This document shows positions 21,919 through 32,187 of a stretch of DNA of 64,000 bases, in pieces. The stretch lies in assembly GCA_951799425.1 (NCBI GenBank), contig OX637393.1, forward strand, positions 40,240,378 to 40,304,377, read 5' to 3'. This DNA is from Ilex aquifolium. Its lineage: Eukaryota > Streptophyta > Magnoliopsida > Aquifoliales > Aquifoliaceae. The notes under the pieces were generated by a model that saw only the letters and a list, made by a program, of their open reading frames with translations, was not told the origin of the DNA and did not search any database. A program made the position numbers and the translations under genes. How positions within the stretch are numbered: the stretch's first letter is position 1; every line of letters begins with the position of its first letter.

Positions 21919-22196
21919 CCTGTCTCTGCATTGTTCTTAAACAGACAGTCTATCTCCAGCTTAGCGGCTCCGTTGAGGGTCGCCAAAAAAACTTGGCCTA
22001 TCTCTGCACTGTTCTCAAACAGGCAGCCTATCTCCAGCTTAGCGGCTCTCTCGCTGGTTGCCAAAAAAGCTTGGTCTATCTCTGCACCGTTCTCAAACAA
22101 GCAACCTATCTCCAGGTTAGCGGCTCTCTCGCGGGTCGCCAAAAAAGCTTGACCTATCTCTGCACTATTCTCAAACAGGCAGCCTATCAGTCAATC
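21901..22196 (-). repeat. 78-bp tandem repeats encoding an antisense coiled-coil ORF fragment
   Basis: Four copies of a 78-bp unit start near 21901, 21978, 22056 and 22134. The unit is a multiple of 3, so the minus strand reads a 26-residue repeat (LATSERAAKLEIGC, LFENSAEIGQVF). The same motif family, LATPERAAKLEAE, appears in the antisense gene downstream of the Tat pol at 63188-63442. This is probably a remnant of that antisense ORF joined to gag by an internal deletion. The frame shown by 22142-21843 enters gag antisense sequence at its end, where it no longer has meaning. Confidence 0.75.
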
Positions 22197-23828
22197 CAAA
22201 AATCATAATAAGTTAGATCAATAAATTAGATCCTAATAACATTGCTCAAAAGTTAAAGGGACTATACCGAGATTATTTTTTCACTACCATAGTCAAGTCA
22301 ATAATAAAGACAGCTGACTCTGAGTTTAATGCCACCAACTGATCAAATTCAGACCTGCACCTGGCCCCTTTTAATGCCACCAACTGGTCAAACTGGCCCT
22401 TCAATCTCCCTTTTCTTGCGATAAAATTTGGTAAAGGTTCAAGTCATTAAGAATGGTAATTTAACACTATGACCAAATATTTGGATTAAAATTGTGAAGA
22501 ATGAAAAATTATGGATAAAAGCATACGAAGATGGAAAAGATCTCAAATTGTTACTCTTGAAACTGCTCGTCGTGCTATTAGAGTTATTGGATCAATGACA
22601 ACTCATAGTTGGGAGGCTATGACTAGAAAAAAGGGTTTGTTCAATTTGGTGCTCGTTCTAACATGAATCGACTGTATCTGCCATGAAAGACAGTTAGTCA
22701 TTTAAGTGATGTAAAAACTCTTCGAGCCTCAACATATAAAAGAGCCCATCAATACCTAATTGGTTGTTTGGATTTTGCTACATCATTTAGACCTTATTTT
22801 TTGTCATTTTAGAATTTATATTTTTTTATACGATATGTTAATAGAAACTGTGGATTCACAATCTCTCTAATACTTTTTATTCAAATTCTTTTTGGGCAGA
22901 TGATCTGTTATTAATTGGTAAAAGATCAACTAATATATAAATAAGTCCCACTTAAATGTTTGGTATGTAATTGCACACTTAGTACATTTGTTAATCTTCA
23001 TCAGACCTATAATCATCTGACATGTATTGTGCATTAGACAATACATTGTTTTACTCAACTGGTGTCAACTCTCATCCATATGCAATTCTCACCATGTCTT
23101 TTACTAGTTGGAGCATATAATAGTGACACATATACACCAACATTCTATTATTCTCTCTCGAACATGTTTTACTGTTGATTCGTAGTCTTCTCTATTTCGA
23201 CGTTGCATTGTTAGTGATCACCTATGAGGCACTGGTATTCCAAATTTTTTTTAGTTGTGTGAATAGTTCGTCCGATTCATTAGCACGAAAAGCCCACTCT
23301 TGTTGTACTCTTGCATAATACTCATTTAGATCGAAAAATCTTTTAATCTTGTAATCATCATTTCGCTCTTGTAACAACCAAACTCATTCACGTATGTGAT
23401 TGTTAAATCTTGTAAAGAAATTTGATGTAGACAAAATTTTTAGTGTTTGTCATATTAACCAAAACTAATGTGTTTAAATTGTAATGTCCAAATCTTAGTG
23501 TGCTGAACAGGTCACAATAGTCAATAGTAAGACAATGTAGTCATGTGAGGTCATTTAAAGTTTAGTCATGCTCATCAGTTCACCCTCACACCTTGTTGGC
23601 AGCTGTGTGTATTCATTACAACACATGATTCATCATCAATTGTAGAGTTTTGTCATTTCATCAAGAAATTCATTGATTCAGTGGGTTGTCACTTCATGAT
23701 GTGACTTGTTGAATAGTCATGTAAGTGCAAATTCATAGAATATAGATTAGTGCATTTTCAATTCATGAGTAACAGCAAAACAATCAGTATATTGTCAAGT
23801 TATGACAGTCATTTCTCAATGAATCGAT
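22197..23828. other. Non-coding stretch with two dispersed repeats
   Basis: A 41-bp block (AATAATAAAGACAGCTGA...ATGCCACCAACT) at 22300-22340 recurs at 48163-48203 and 48260-48301. A ~90-bp block starting TCAAATTCTTTTTGGGCAGA at 22881 recurs at 51342-51432. Minus-strand sequence around 23230-23370 keeps a short open frame (NEYYARVQQEWAFRANESDE) that I cannot assign. Otherwise nothing is supported. Confidence 0.55.
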
Positions 23829-24347
23829 ATGTCCATCGAAACCTTGATATTTCAAGACTATATATTAATCGTGTGTAAGCAACTCATTGAACAAAACTCA
23901 TTTCTAACCATGAATTATAGTGTGAGAACGTTATATGAAAATATGGGTTATTATTGGGCCTCAGAGGATGAGTTCTTTGATCCATTGAATCCTCGTTTAA
24001 GCTATTCAAGCAGAGCCATAAATACCATGAGGACCGAATTGCAATATTGTTTGATGGAGAGAAAAAATCTTAGTGGAGATATGCAAACTTACAATATACG
24101 AAGGCCTCGACAAATTGTCATTCATATGCTCGTTGAGACACCTCAACAATTGGAGCGAACATTGTATTATTTTCGAACTGAGAACAATCGCATGGTAATC
24201 CATTTAAATTGTTACAACCTCCGTCGCATTGCACGAGACCTCTCTGAAGAAGTGTTAATGGAAGAAGCACATATAAGTTTCCTCTTAAGTGGAGATGTTG
24301 GATGTATTTCTGATGTCGAGATGTCTGGCGAAGATGTTGACCCATGA
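23829..24347 (+). CDS. Unrecognised ORF, 172 aa
   Basis: This is one of the longest frames in the window without an obvious transposon domain. An internal Met at codon 28 (MNYSVRTLYENMGYYW) is a plausible alternative start. The sequence is rich in charged and aromatic residues, has no signal peptide or membrane segment, and ends with an acidic tail (VEMSGEDVDP). It lies 600 bases from the minus-strand plant-mobile-domain pseudogene and just before a ~30-bp repeat array. It could be a small accessory gene of the same dead transposon or a chance frame. I do not recognise it. Confidence 0.35.
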   Translation: MSIETLIFQDYILIVCKQLIEQNSFLTMNYSVRTLYENMGYYWASEDEFFDPLNPRLSYSSRAINTMRTELQYCLMERKNLSGDMQTYNIRRPRQIVIHMLVETPQQLERTLYYFRTENNRMVIHLNCYNLRRIARDLSEEVLMEEAHISFLLSGDVGCISDVEMSGEDVDP

Positions 24348-24545
24348 AATATGTTATGTGGAGAAGTGTTATGTTAGTGTTGTGTGGAGAAATGTTATGT
24401 TAGTGTTGTGTGGACAAGTGTTATGTTAGTGTTTGTGTCGAAAAGTGTTATGTTAGTGTTGTGTCGAGAAGTGTTATGTTAGTTTTGTTCTCTCCAAATC
24501 ATGTTAGTGTTTTGTCGAGATTTAAATGTGAAGTGTTATGTTGAA
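24347..24545. repeat. ~30-bp degenerate tandem repeat
   Basis: About six copies of AGAAGTGTTATGTTAGTGTT separated by GTGTGG or GTGTCG follow the stop codon of the 172-aa ORF. They lie in its would-be 3' UTR. Confidence 0.85.
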
Positions 24546-24899
24546 GTTGATTTAAATGTGTTGTATACAATATTGATTGTGTATGTGACAACTTGATTAA
24601 CGACTGCAATTGAAATTCATAAAATAATTATAGTCAAGTATTTACAAAAGAAAAACTTTGTACAGTTTGAAAAAACCAAAAAATACATCAAAATCATGTG
24701 CCACATGGAGGTGGTCGTCTACGTCGCTTCGGCTGTCTTCGAACCTCATACTCCGTATCCTGTGGTGCAGCCTGTGTCACCTGTGACACACCGACATCAT
24801 TGCCATGATGTGCACGACCTCACCCCTAGGCTCGTTCCCGACCATGTCGTCCGTCTCGAACTCGCAGTCCGGCTCTTACATGACCTATACCTACAAAAG

Positions 24900-26010
24900 T
24901 AGTATCTTGTGTCAACCCCTCCTCAGCCAAAATAGAATCTGTTAAAGGATGCTCGAGAGCAAGGGTAGGCTAGATTGTGTGCGATGACCCCATTGATGTA
25001 TGACACTGCATGGGTGTCAATGTAATTGATGTGGTACCACCTGTTGACACTGTTGGTGGAGTGGAAAAAGGGACATCTAAAGGTATAAGAGAAGGTATCA
25101 CTGTACCTGTAGGGGTCAGTATTCCTGAGATGATTAGTGATGGTGTTGGTGTTGGTGTCCATGTCACTGTTGGTGTCGGTATCGGTGTAATTGCTAGTAT
25201 CGATGTCGGTGTCCGTGTTGGTGTTGGTTTTGGCGCCTACGCTATTGACGAATGTGGTGGTCGTACAGGTGATGGAAGTACAAATGTGGACGATGGTGGT
25301 GAATAAATAGGAGTAGTACAAATACCAGAAGACGGTGGTTACGCAGATGTAGACGGAACATCAACTGCCGAGACTGCTCATCAACAAGTTGTCGCTGCTC
25401 ACAGATGGATGTCAAACACGAGGAGCTCAAATTTGTGATACGCCCAAGAGTCTTCATGAAAAGTGTCAAATCTGTGTTGCCCTCATATGTAGAACGTGAA
25501 GTGTGATATATCCGTGTAAGAGTCTCTTCCTACAAAAAATTTATATGAAATATTAATTATAGTAAACAATGCCACATTTTTTGCCTTCCAATATAACAAT
25601 AAATCATTTAACAACATCTTACCCGTAGCTCTATGATGCTCTCAACTGGTTGAAAACCAATAGTAGCCCTAGCAATGGGAGGACCAAAAAGTCGATGAGT
25701 GATTCGACGATAACATAGTATGTATGCGCTAGTAGGATCCATCAGTGCAACAGTTAGGTCTCCTGCAACAAGGGTATCCCGACAGTGGGCCCACATGTCC
25801 ATGTATACCTGATAAACATCAGTCCAATCCCGACCTCCCGCGACGGTTAACAGCATGCAGGACCCTACTAGTATCACATGCATGTTGTATGCGCTGAAAA
25901 AGACCTAACTATCAAGTAACACGATATGAAAAATGCCACTCGACGATATCGAAACAAATAAATGGTGAGCGTGTGCACCAAATATCTTGTCCAATAAGGC
26001 AATAACGTCT
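24900..26010 (-). pseudogene. MAIN-like / plant mobile domain (PMD) pseudogene
   Basis: The minus strand reads FICFDIVEWHF near 25950 and then, after a frame change near 25830, RDWTDVYQVYMDMW, ALMDPTSAYILCYRRITHRL and QPVESIIELR. This is the conserved C-terminal half of the plant mobile domain found in MAIN-like proteins and in several transposons. A phase-0 GT-AG intron (25622-25530, 93 bp) joins ...IIELR to EETLTRIYHTSR. The second exon then becomes Ser/Pro/Thr-rich, as in relatives, but loses frame near 25240 at a (GTTGGT)n-like tract (25140-25230). Host PMD proteins act in meristem maintenance and silencing. This copy more likely came with a transposon. Confidence 0.72.
25530..25622 (-). 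other. Predicted intron of the PMD pseudogene
   Basis: Donor CGG|GTAAGA and acceptor TTTTTTGTAG|GAA keep the reading frame across the join. At 93 bp the length is normal for a short plant intron. Confidence 0.6.
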
Positions 26011-26574
26011 ATTTATCCAGTTTAAAAATATCATTTTGAATGACATTTTTACCCATGAAGGTGTCATTTGAAATGACGTTTTAATAAAGAGATTGAGTTT
26101 GTAAAATAAATTTAAAACTGATTGGGTTTGGGAATAAAGTTTGGGTAGGGGCTGGATATGGTCAAAAGCTCCGAGTTTTTTACCATACCTATTCACCACA
26201 CAAATTTATTTTTTAAAATCAGTCACTTTTAAATTTATTTTCTAAACCTAATTTTTTTTTAAAAACATTATTACGCTTGACAAATTTAAATGACAATTTT
26301 AAAGATGTCATTTAAAAATGACATTTTAAAACAACTAATTTACACAATAATTAATGCCGTCAAGATTACAATTGAAGTATCATTTGAAATGACGATTTAA
26401 GTGTAACCTACCTTTTTTTTTTTGGGTGATATTTAATTATTCATCCAGTCTAATAGAAAGCTTAAGGTCTTGTTCAAATCATTTGTCCTTCTTCACCTCA
26501 GTTGAAACTAATTTGGTGGAAAAATGAGAGAGTTCTAAAAATTTTGACTTGTACTACGCAACTGTTATGTTGCG
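26011..26574. other. AT-rich segment with repeated TCATTTGAAATGA palindrome
   Basis: TCATTTGAAATGAC occurs near 26074 and 26389, with a longer-spaced variant TCATTTAAAAATGAC near 26309 and GAATGACATTTTT near 26038. There is no coding sequence. A poly-T run at 26411-26420 may mark an old retroposon end. Confidence 0.6.
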
Positions 26575-26924
26575 CTATTGCAAACCCATGAAATCAGAGA
26601 ACATCTTATCTCTTACGGACCCCGAAAAATACTTGTCAGTGAATATCATTTCAAATGTGGTCCAAGTCATTTGGTCCACGTTTCTTATTCTTTTGACTGT
26701 ATCCCACCAGTAGTCGGCTTCACCCTCAAAAAATAAGATGCAAGGGTAACTCGTAACTCGATGGCAATGTCCATGCCATCCAACACATTCTTCACTTGTC
26801 GAAGCCACCTTTTAGCATTAAGTGGCTCTAAATTTCCTTGAAAGACAGGGGGATGTTGCCTCAGAAATTCTTTGAGTATCATCATTCTTCGTGTTTCAAC
26901 AACATTTGTTTGTTCTTGACCCAT
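26575..26924 (-). pseudogene. Chromovirus gag fragment
   Basis: Two overlapping minus frames together read a Ty3/gypsy gag core: FLRQHPPVFQGNLEPLNAKR and WLRQVKNVLDGMDI in the first, then EGEADYWWDTVKR, TWTTFEMIFTDKYF and VRDKM in the second. A frameshift near 26720 separates them. The pattern is that of chromovirus gag, so it may derive from an element like the one at 8349-12896, which lacks gag. No LTR adjoins it. Confidence 0.8.
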
Positions 26925-27339
26925 TGGTTGTGCTACTGTAGTATGGTTATTGTTTTTCGCCTATTGTTGTGCCAATGTGGTTAATTCTCTCAGTCATTGG
27001 TAAATGCCTCTCATGGTGGCCTACAGTGCCAAAGGAGACTAATTGTTGGTGAATGTCTCTTGTTGGTCATAAAATGTGTTTCCCTCCATCCTATATTAAT
27101 ACTTAATCCATGATATTATGACTGAACTTTAGGGATGCAACTTAGGCGGACCAACCCGAATCCAACCTAAAAAAAAAGGCTTAGTTTGGGGCTTTTAATA
27201 CATGGGTTAGGCTTGAGTCAAAAAATACCAGCTCGAATTTAATTCGGATAATACTCGAGTTGAGGCTTCAGGTTACCGGATTCAACCCAAAATAATGAAA
27301 TCGGGCTCAACCCAATATGTCTAAATAAAACGTATAATT

Positions 27340-27387
<48 letters not shown>

Positions 27388-27835
27388 CTAAGGTTTGAGA
27401 CATTAAACCTCCGCCTCTACCTTTCCTTTCGTCTCTCTCCTTTCCCATCTGTTCTCCTTCTCCTCCTCTCCCATCTGTCTACTCTGTTTTCTAAGGTAAT
27501 AAAACTCAATCAAGATCAGCCTACAGGTAATACTCATCAATTATCAAAAGATTTGGTGATGTTTGTGTCCTTGGTGAACGGTGTTGAATGACTAATTTTG
27601 CAGGGATTAAGGTGGGAGGTGAAAAAGACGAAATGACATTTCAAAAGATTGACTGAAACCTTTAAAAGATTCACTAGTTGAGTAATCCGATTTCAACCCG
27701 AATTGGGTAACCCAATTTCAACCCGAATTGGGTAACTCGATTTCAACTCGAGCATACTCGAAATCAACTCGGGTGGTACTCGGGTTGAGATTAGGTTAGA
27801 GTTAGGGTTAGAGTTGAAAATTTTATGTAGGGAGA
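26925..27835. other. Non-coding stretch with AT/GA microsatellite and CCCGAATTGGGT repeats
   Basis: There is no gene. An (AT)n tract at 27339-27365 runs into (AG)n to 27388. From 27685 to 27795 the motif TTTCAACCCGAATTGGGTAA is repeated in tandem with variants. Similar words in the opposite sense occur at 27235-27325, suggesting the remains of a foldback element. Confidence 0.55.
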
Positions 27836-29490
27836 GAGATGCTTATCAAAGCAGTGGTGCAGCCAATCCCTAATTATGCTATGTCCATTTTTAAGTTTCC
27901 AAAGGCATTTTGTCAAGACATCATAGCAAGAGTTAAAAGTTTCTGGTGGAGTAAGTCAACAGATGAGAGGGGAATTCATCGGGCAAAATGGGAGACATTG
28001 ATAAGGAGAAAACAAGATGGAGGATTTGGCTTTAGAGATCTAGAACAATCCAATATTGCAATGTTAGCAAAGCAAGCATGGAGGCTTCTTCAAAGTCCAG
28101 ATTCTATATGGGCCCAATTGTTAAAGGCAAAATATTTTCCTACATCCTCTTTTTGGCCAGCAACACCTAGAAACTCAAGCTCATGGGTTTGGAGAAGCAT
28201 TCTAGAAGGAAGAGACTTAATTAAAGAAGGCTATATCTGGCAAATAGGAGATGGAAGTCTAGCTAACTGCTAGGAAGATGCTTGGGTTCTTGGACATAGA
28301 ACTATCCAAAACTCTCAGTAGAGTAATGCTCAAAAGGTTCAAGAGCTCATTAATTTTCTAGACAGGAGGTGGAACCGTGAAGCAGTTAAGGCCAATTTCT
28401 GACCAGAAATTGCTTAAGCCTTGCAATTCCTTTGAGTGAATGTCCCCAGGAGGATAAAATAAGATGGGCTTATACGAACAATGGGGTATACTCAGTAAAG
28501 AGTGGACATCAAAAGCAAGCCCAAGGAGTAAAGATATCCCAAGCTAGAGCAAAGGCATTCACTTCCTATCAACTACCTGAAGATTTATGGAAGACCCTCT
28601 GGAAAATTTAAGTTCCCCCCAAAATACAGTCTTATATGTGGAAAGTTGCAAATGGGACTTTAGCAACTAAGTGGGGATTATGGAGAAAGAAAATTTCCAA
28701 TACTCCAATTTGCCCAGTTTTTGGGGAGGAGGATGAGACAATAGAACATCTCCTCTTAATATGCCCGTGGGTTCAAAACGTATGGAAGATGTGTCCTTTA
28801 TATCTCAGGATTGATAGATATGCGGTGAATAGAATAGATAATTGGTTGATGAACAAACTGCAGATGATGAGAGGTAGAGATGAAAGAGAAAATGAGGGTC
28901 AAGCTATCCTGGTATACTTATGCTGGTTCATATGGAAGGCAAGGAATGAGTGGGTATTCAACCATCAATAACCTAGTTGTAAAAATGTCATTAATAGAGC
29001 TGTGCAGTCTATGGAAGAGCTGAAGGATAGCTGGGAGACAAGGGCAGAGATCAATAATCCTTCATTTTCTGTTGGAACTGTTTGGCAACCACCACCTGCT
29101 GGAGTTCTAAAGAATAATTGTGATGGAGCTTTACTCAAAGAGACAAAGGAAGGAGCATTTGTTGTTTTGGTTCGTGACCATGAAGGACGCTTTCTCTTAG
29201 GTGAGGCTCAAAGATTGGTTGCATCATCTGCTTTGGTAACTGAGGCTCATGCAGTTAGGATAACATATAAGCTAGTAGTGGAGCAAAGGTATGATAAAGT
29301 AGTTATTGAATTTGAATCGAAGCAACTCATTGACTCCTTGCATAGAGGTCGTGGGGATTGTCTAAGGGAGATTGCACCTATCCAACAGGATATCACGAAC
29401 CACGTGATACTGGTTCCTTCCATAGAATTTCAAGTAGTAAGAAGAAATCAGACCAAGGTAGCTCATAGCTTAGCAGCTCATACTTGAAAG
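27836..29490 (+). pseudogene. L1-type LINE ORF2, 3' half (zf-RVT and RNase H)
   Basis: The fragment starts after the RT core, at AVVQPIPNYAMSIFKFPK and CQDIIARVKSFWW, typical of the thumb/connection region of plant LINE ORF2. A stop follows at ~28271. The zf-RVT region (28620-28971) reads YMWKVANGTLATKWGL and CPVFGEEDETIEHLLLICPW, with F in place of the second zinc Cys. The RNase H domain (29085-29487) has NCDGAL and TEAHAV. Where relatives have the third catalytic Asp (ESDSK or ESDCK), this copy reads EFESK, a change to Glu. The 5' truncation is usual for target-primed LINE insertions. The 3' end lacks a poly-A tail because another element begins at 29544. Confidence 0.87.
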
Positions 29491-30269
29491 TGTTCTATCC
29501 ACTTTCAGGGTATAGATGTTGTACCAAGAGTTTTGATGGGTATTGATTCGCACTTTTTAGTGTGTCTGAATTATATTATTATATTACACCCAAGTATAAG
29601 TGGTCAAATTGTAGTTTTCTCGGTTTTAAGTCCAAGTATCGATCCCACAGAGAGTTTTAGTAATTAGAAGTTAAAGATAAAATAAAAACAATAAAATAAA
29701 AAATAAAGCCATAAAGAGGTTGTTTGGGGTAGTTTGATGTTTGATAGCTTGTGGTGTGAGCTTAGTCTGTTCGAGTAACTTAACTTAATTAAAAGATGGA
29801 ATTAAATTGCAACAATAATGAAATGCGTAAGTAAAGTAGATTAATGACAGAAATATAAAAGATATCCTTCAGTTCAAGGATCTCATATGCGTTATATTGG
29901 TCGTGTTTAGGAATTGCTACCTCACATCAATTAACTTCCATTTTACTGGTAAGTCAATCGGCAGGTCTGATGTATACAAATAAGAACACAATAGCTTCTT
30001 AGGCTCATTGTGGTAGTAATATATTATAACTCAGCTGCTCCTTAGGCTACACTGGTTATAGATGTCCAATTGATTAATTCAAGCAGAATCCGCAGGTGGT
30101 ATAGACTATCTTCCGGTAACTTGTCAGGTCAACCGGTGGTAGTTAATCATAATACAGCCGCTTCTTAGGCTAACTGTATTTAGATATGTCACCCGGAAAG
30201 TGAAGTCACTCAAACGGCATACTTGAATTATTCAATAGGTTATCTTGTAATATATATATTGACAGTAGA

Positions 30270-30442
30270 ACTTCCTCAGCGTTCCGGTGGAGGACTAGCC
30301 ATACCGATAGGATCACCGGGGTTATTCTAGCAGGCAATATTATTATATATAGTAATACCAGGCGTCAGTGGAACTTCCTCAGCATTCCGGTGGAGGGTTA
30401 ACCATACCGGTAGGAACGCCGGGGTCATTCTAGCTGGCCCGT
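30270..30442. repeat. ~97-bp direct repeat inside the LTR-like segment
   Basis: GGAACTTCCTCAGCATTCCGG (30371) is a near copy of GAACTTCCTCAGCGTTCCGG (~30274). Homology extends through CCATACCG and CGCCGGGGTCATTCTAGC. Confidence 0.85.
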
Positions 30443-30926
30443 CTCATATATATAATAAACGTAGAAATAAAACATCAGCAATTCCATAAACAGACTGATA
30501 TTATACATATGTTCCCCTCAAACCGGAGGATATACGGAACTACTCACGCTCCATTTCTATGGACAAGCAAGGAGAGCTAGCAGTTGTCATTACAACAGAA
30601 AGTAAAGTGCGGAATTTAAATGTCTTTCGCAGGGAACGATTGAAATACAACCACTCTTATGATCGATTAAGATGAAAAAGTGGCAGCAGTTCAACTATCC
30701 GAATGGAAAGATACAATGAAAATATAAAAGTACAGGACGTAGGACTAAAGTATAACACGGACCGGAGCGTGCTTTCTCTTTTCTTTTCTCTCTTTTCTTT
30801 CTCTCTTTTTCTCTCTTCTGACTTGCTTGGACAAGCTTCAGAACTCTCAGATTCCTCTCGTATCTCTCTCAGTTCCTCTCTTTTTCTCCCTCTGGTCCGG
30901 CCTTCTGAAAGCTGAAGAGGAGCAGC

Positions 30927-30936
30927 CTATTTATAG
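30927..30936 (-). promoter_or_regulatory. Candidate TATA box
   Basis: The minus strand reads CTATAAATAG, inside the palindrome GCCTATTTATAGGC. It sits about two-thirds into the LTR-like segment, where a U3 promoter would be expected if the element is on the minus strand. Confidence 0.45.
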
Positions 30937-30989
30937 GCGTGGGAAGGCAAGTGGGCAAGGAGATCAACCTGAGTCTGACAAGGGTGACC

Positions 30990-31022
30990 GTCCGGACGGC
31001 AGTCCCACCGTCTGGACGGTGG
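30990..31022. other. GC-rich hairpin
   Basis: ACCGTCCGGACGGCAG and CACCGTCTGGACGGTGG are adjacent near-palindromes that can also pair with each other. There is no coding content. Confidence 0.6.
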
Positions 31023-31233
31023 TGCTTTGCTGGAGAATCCCACTTGCATGCATGCTGACTCTTTACGTTGGTAATTATACTTTAGCCTTCATTCTTTGCA
31101 TTCCTCTGACATTGCTCCCTTGGTCTTGCATTAATTCGGCATTTGTCCTGCAACTTTTAGATAAAATGTTACAACTAGTATCATTCCCGCACAAACCCTA
31201 ATTCACTCTAAGTACTAATTTTTAGTGCGTTCA

Positions 31234-31696
31234 TTATACTAATTCGAGTTTTTTGATTTTTTTTAATTTACATACTAATTAGGTTAATCTGGTATCATTA
31301 GGCAAGAAACTAGAGTTGGAATAGGTTGAGTGCAAGAGTATGTAATGGTTTGTAGTTGTGTTTTCTGATTAGTTAATGAAATTATATTTTCTTGACCAAA
31401 GCAAAAGAAAGCTTAAAACGATTTTACTTTCACATAATTAGTAACAAAGATACATTTTATTTTATTATCCCAGATGCCACTACTATATACAAGCAAAATG
31501 ATCTAAGATAGTCATTACTAAGTTATACAGTTACTATATACAACTTCCACTATCCTAAGGGTTATTACTATTTACAGATAAAAATTTCTAGAATAAAGAG
31601 GTTGACAATGCAGTTAAGGATCAAAAGTTTTATGCCCTTCCCCTTTGAGACACAATCGTGGAACCAACAGAAGGTGCACGTGGCATGTATAATTAG
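31234..31696. other. Non-coding spacer
   Basis: AT-rich sequence between the LTR-like segment and the TRIM element. No ORF, repeat or RNA gene could be supported. Confidence 0.5.
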
Positions 31697-31701
31697 TTAA
31701 C

Positions 31702-31879
31702 TGTAACACCCCACCATCCACATGGCATAATATTGTCCGCTTTGGGCCCACTGGCCCTCACGGTTTTGTTCCTCCCAGTACCCCTGAGAAAAGGTCTTAT
31801 GTCATGTAAGGCGAGGGGCTTACTTATAAGCCCAACAACTTTCCCCTTCCTAACCGATGTGGGACACTAGGATCTCACA
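31702..31879 (-). repeat. TRIM 3' LTR
   Basis: 178 bp; it lies next to the polypurine tract (31893-31880 on the minus strand). Both ends match the other LTR. Confidence 0.95.
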
Positions 31880-31988
31880 ATCCACCCCCCTTAGGGCTGC
31901 ATGTCCCCGTGCAGTAGCTAGCCAGCTACCCGCCCGCCCACATGCACGCGAGCACGGCAGGGGCCCACATTCAATCCAGGCGAGAGTC

Positions 31989-32002
31989 GGCTCTAATACC
32001 AA
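31989..32002 (-). other. TRIM primer-binding site
   Basis: The minus strand reads TTGGTATTAGAGCC, one base from the canonical plant PBS TGGTATCAGAGC, and starts two bases after the LTR. Confidence 0.88.
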
Positions 32003-32004
32003 CT

Positions 32005-32182
32005 TGTAACACCCCACCCTCCACATGGCATAATATTGTCCGCTTTGGGCCCACTGGCCCTCACGGTTTTGTTCCTCCTAATACCCCTGGGAAAATGCCT
32101 TATGCCATGTAAGGCGAGTGACTTACTTATAAGCCCAACAACTTTTCCCTCCCTAACCGATGTGGGACACCAGGATCTCACA
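32005..32182 (-). repeat. TRIM 5' LTR
   Basis: 178 bp; it is followed in element orientation by the primer-binding site at 32002-31989. Confidence 0.95.
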
Positions 32183-32187
32183 TTAAC

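Larger units (their letters stand above)
29544..31233 (-). mobile_element. Probable solo LTR of a Ty3/gypsy (Athila-like?) element
   Basis: The segment begins TGATTCGCACT and ends AGTGCGTTCA, which are imperfect inverted ends. It interrupts the LINE 3' end and contains the phrase ATCGATCCCACAGAGAG (29637-29653), familiar from Athila-type LTRs read in reverse. A TATA box on the minus strand (30936-30927) gives the orientation. It also contains a ~97-bp direct repeat and a GC-rich hairpin. No matching 5-bp target-site duplication was found (GGTAT versus TTATA), so the ends are tentative. Confidence 0.45.
31697..32187 (-). mobile_element. Complete TRIM element with TSD TTAAC
   Basis: Two 178-bp LTRs (31702-31879 and 32005-32182), both TGTAACACCCCACC...GGATCTCACA, flank a ~125-bp interior. 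On the minus strand the interior starts with a primer-binding site TTGGTATTAGAGCC, close to the initiator tRNA-Met complement, and ends with the polypurine tract TAAGGGGGGTGGAT next to the left LTR. The 5-bp target-site duplication TTAAC is exact on both sides (31697-31701, 32183-32187). The size (481 bp without TSD) and lack of ORFs define a terminal-repeat retrotransposon in miniature, mobilised in trans. The two LTRs differ at only a few positions, suggesting a fairly recent insertion. Confidence 0.96.

Noticed and set aside
25010-25306. 98-aa Val/Gly-rich plus ORF
   Set aside because: Reading of a (GTTGGT)-type repeat opposite the PMD pseudogene.
27780-27820. Telomere-like AGGTTAGAGTTAGGGTTAGAG
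   Set aside because: Only two or three irregular units, not the plant TTTAGGG repeat. Better explained by local simple repeats.
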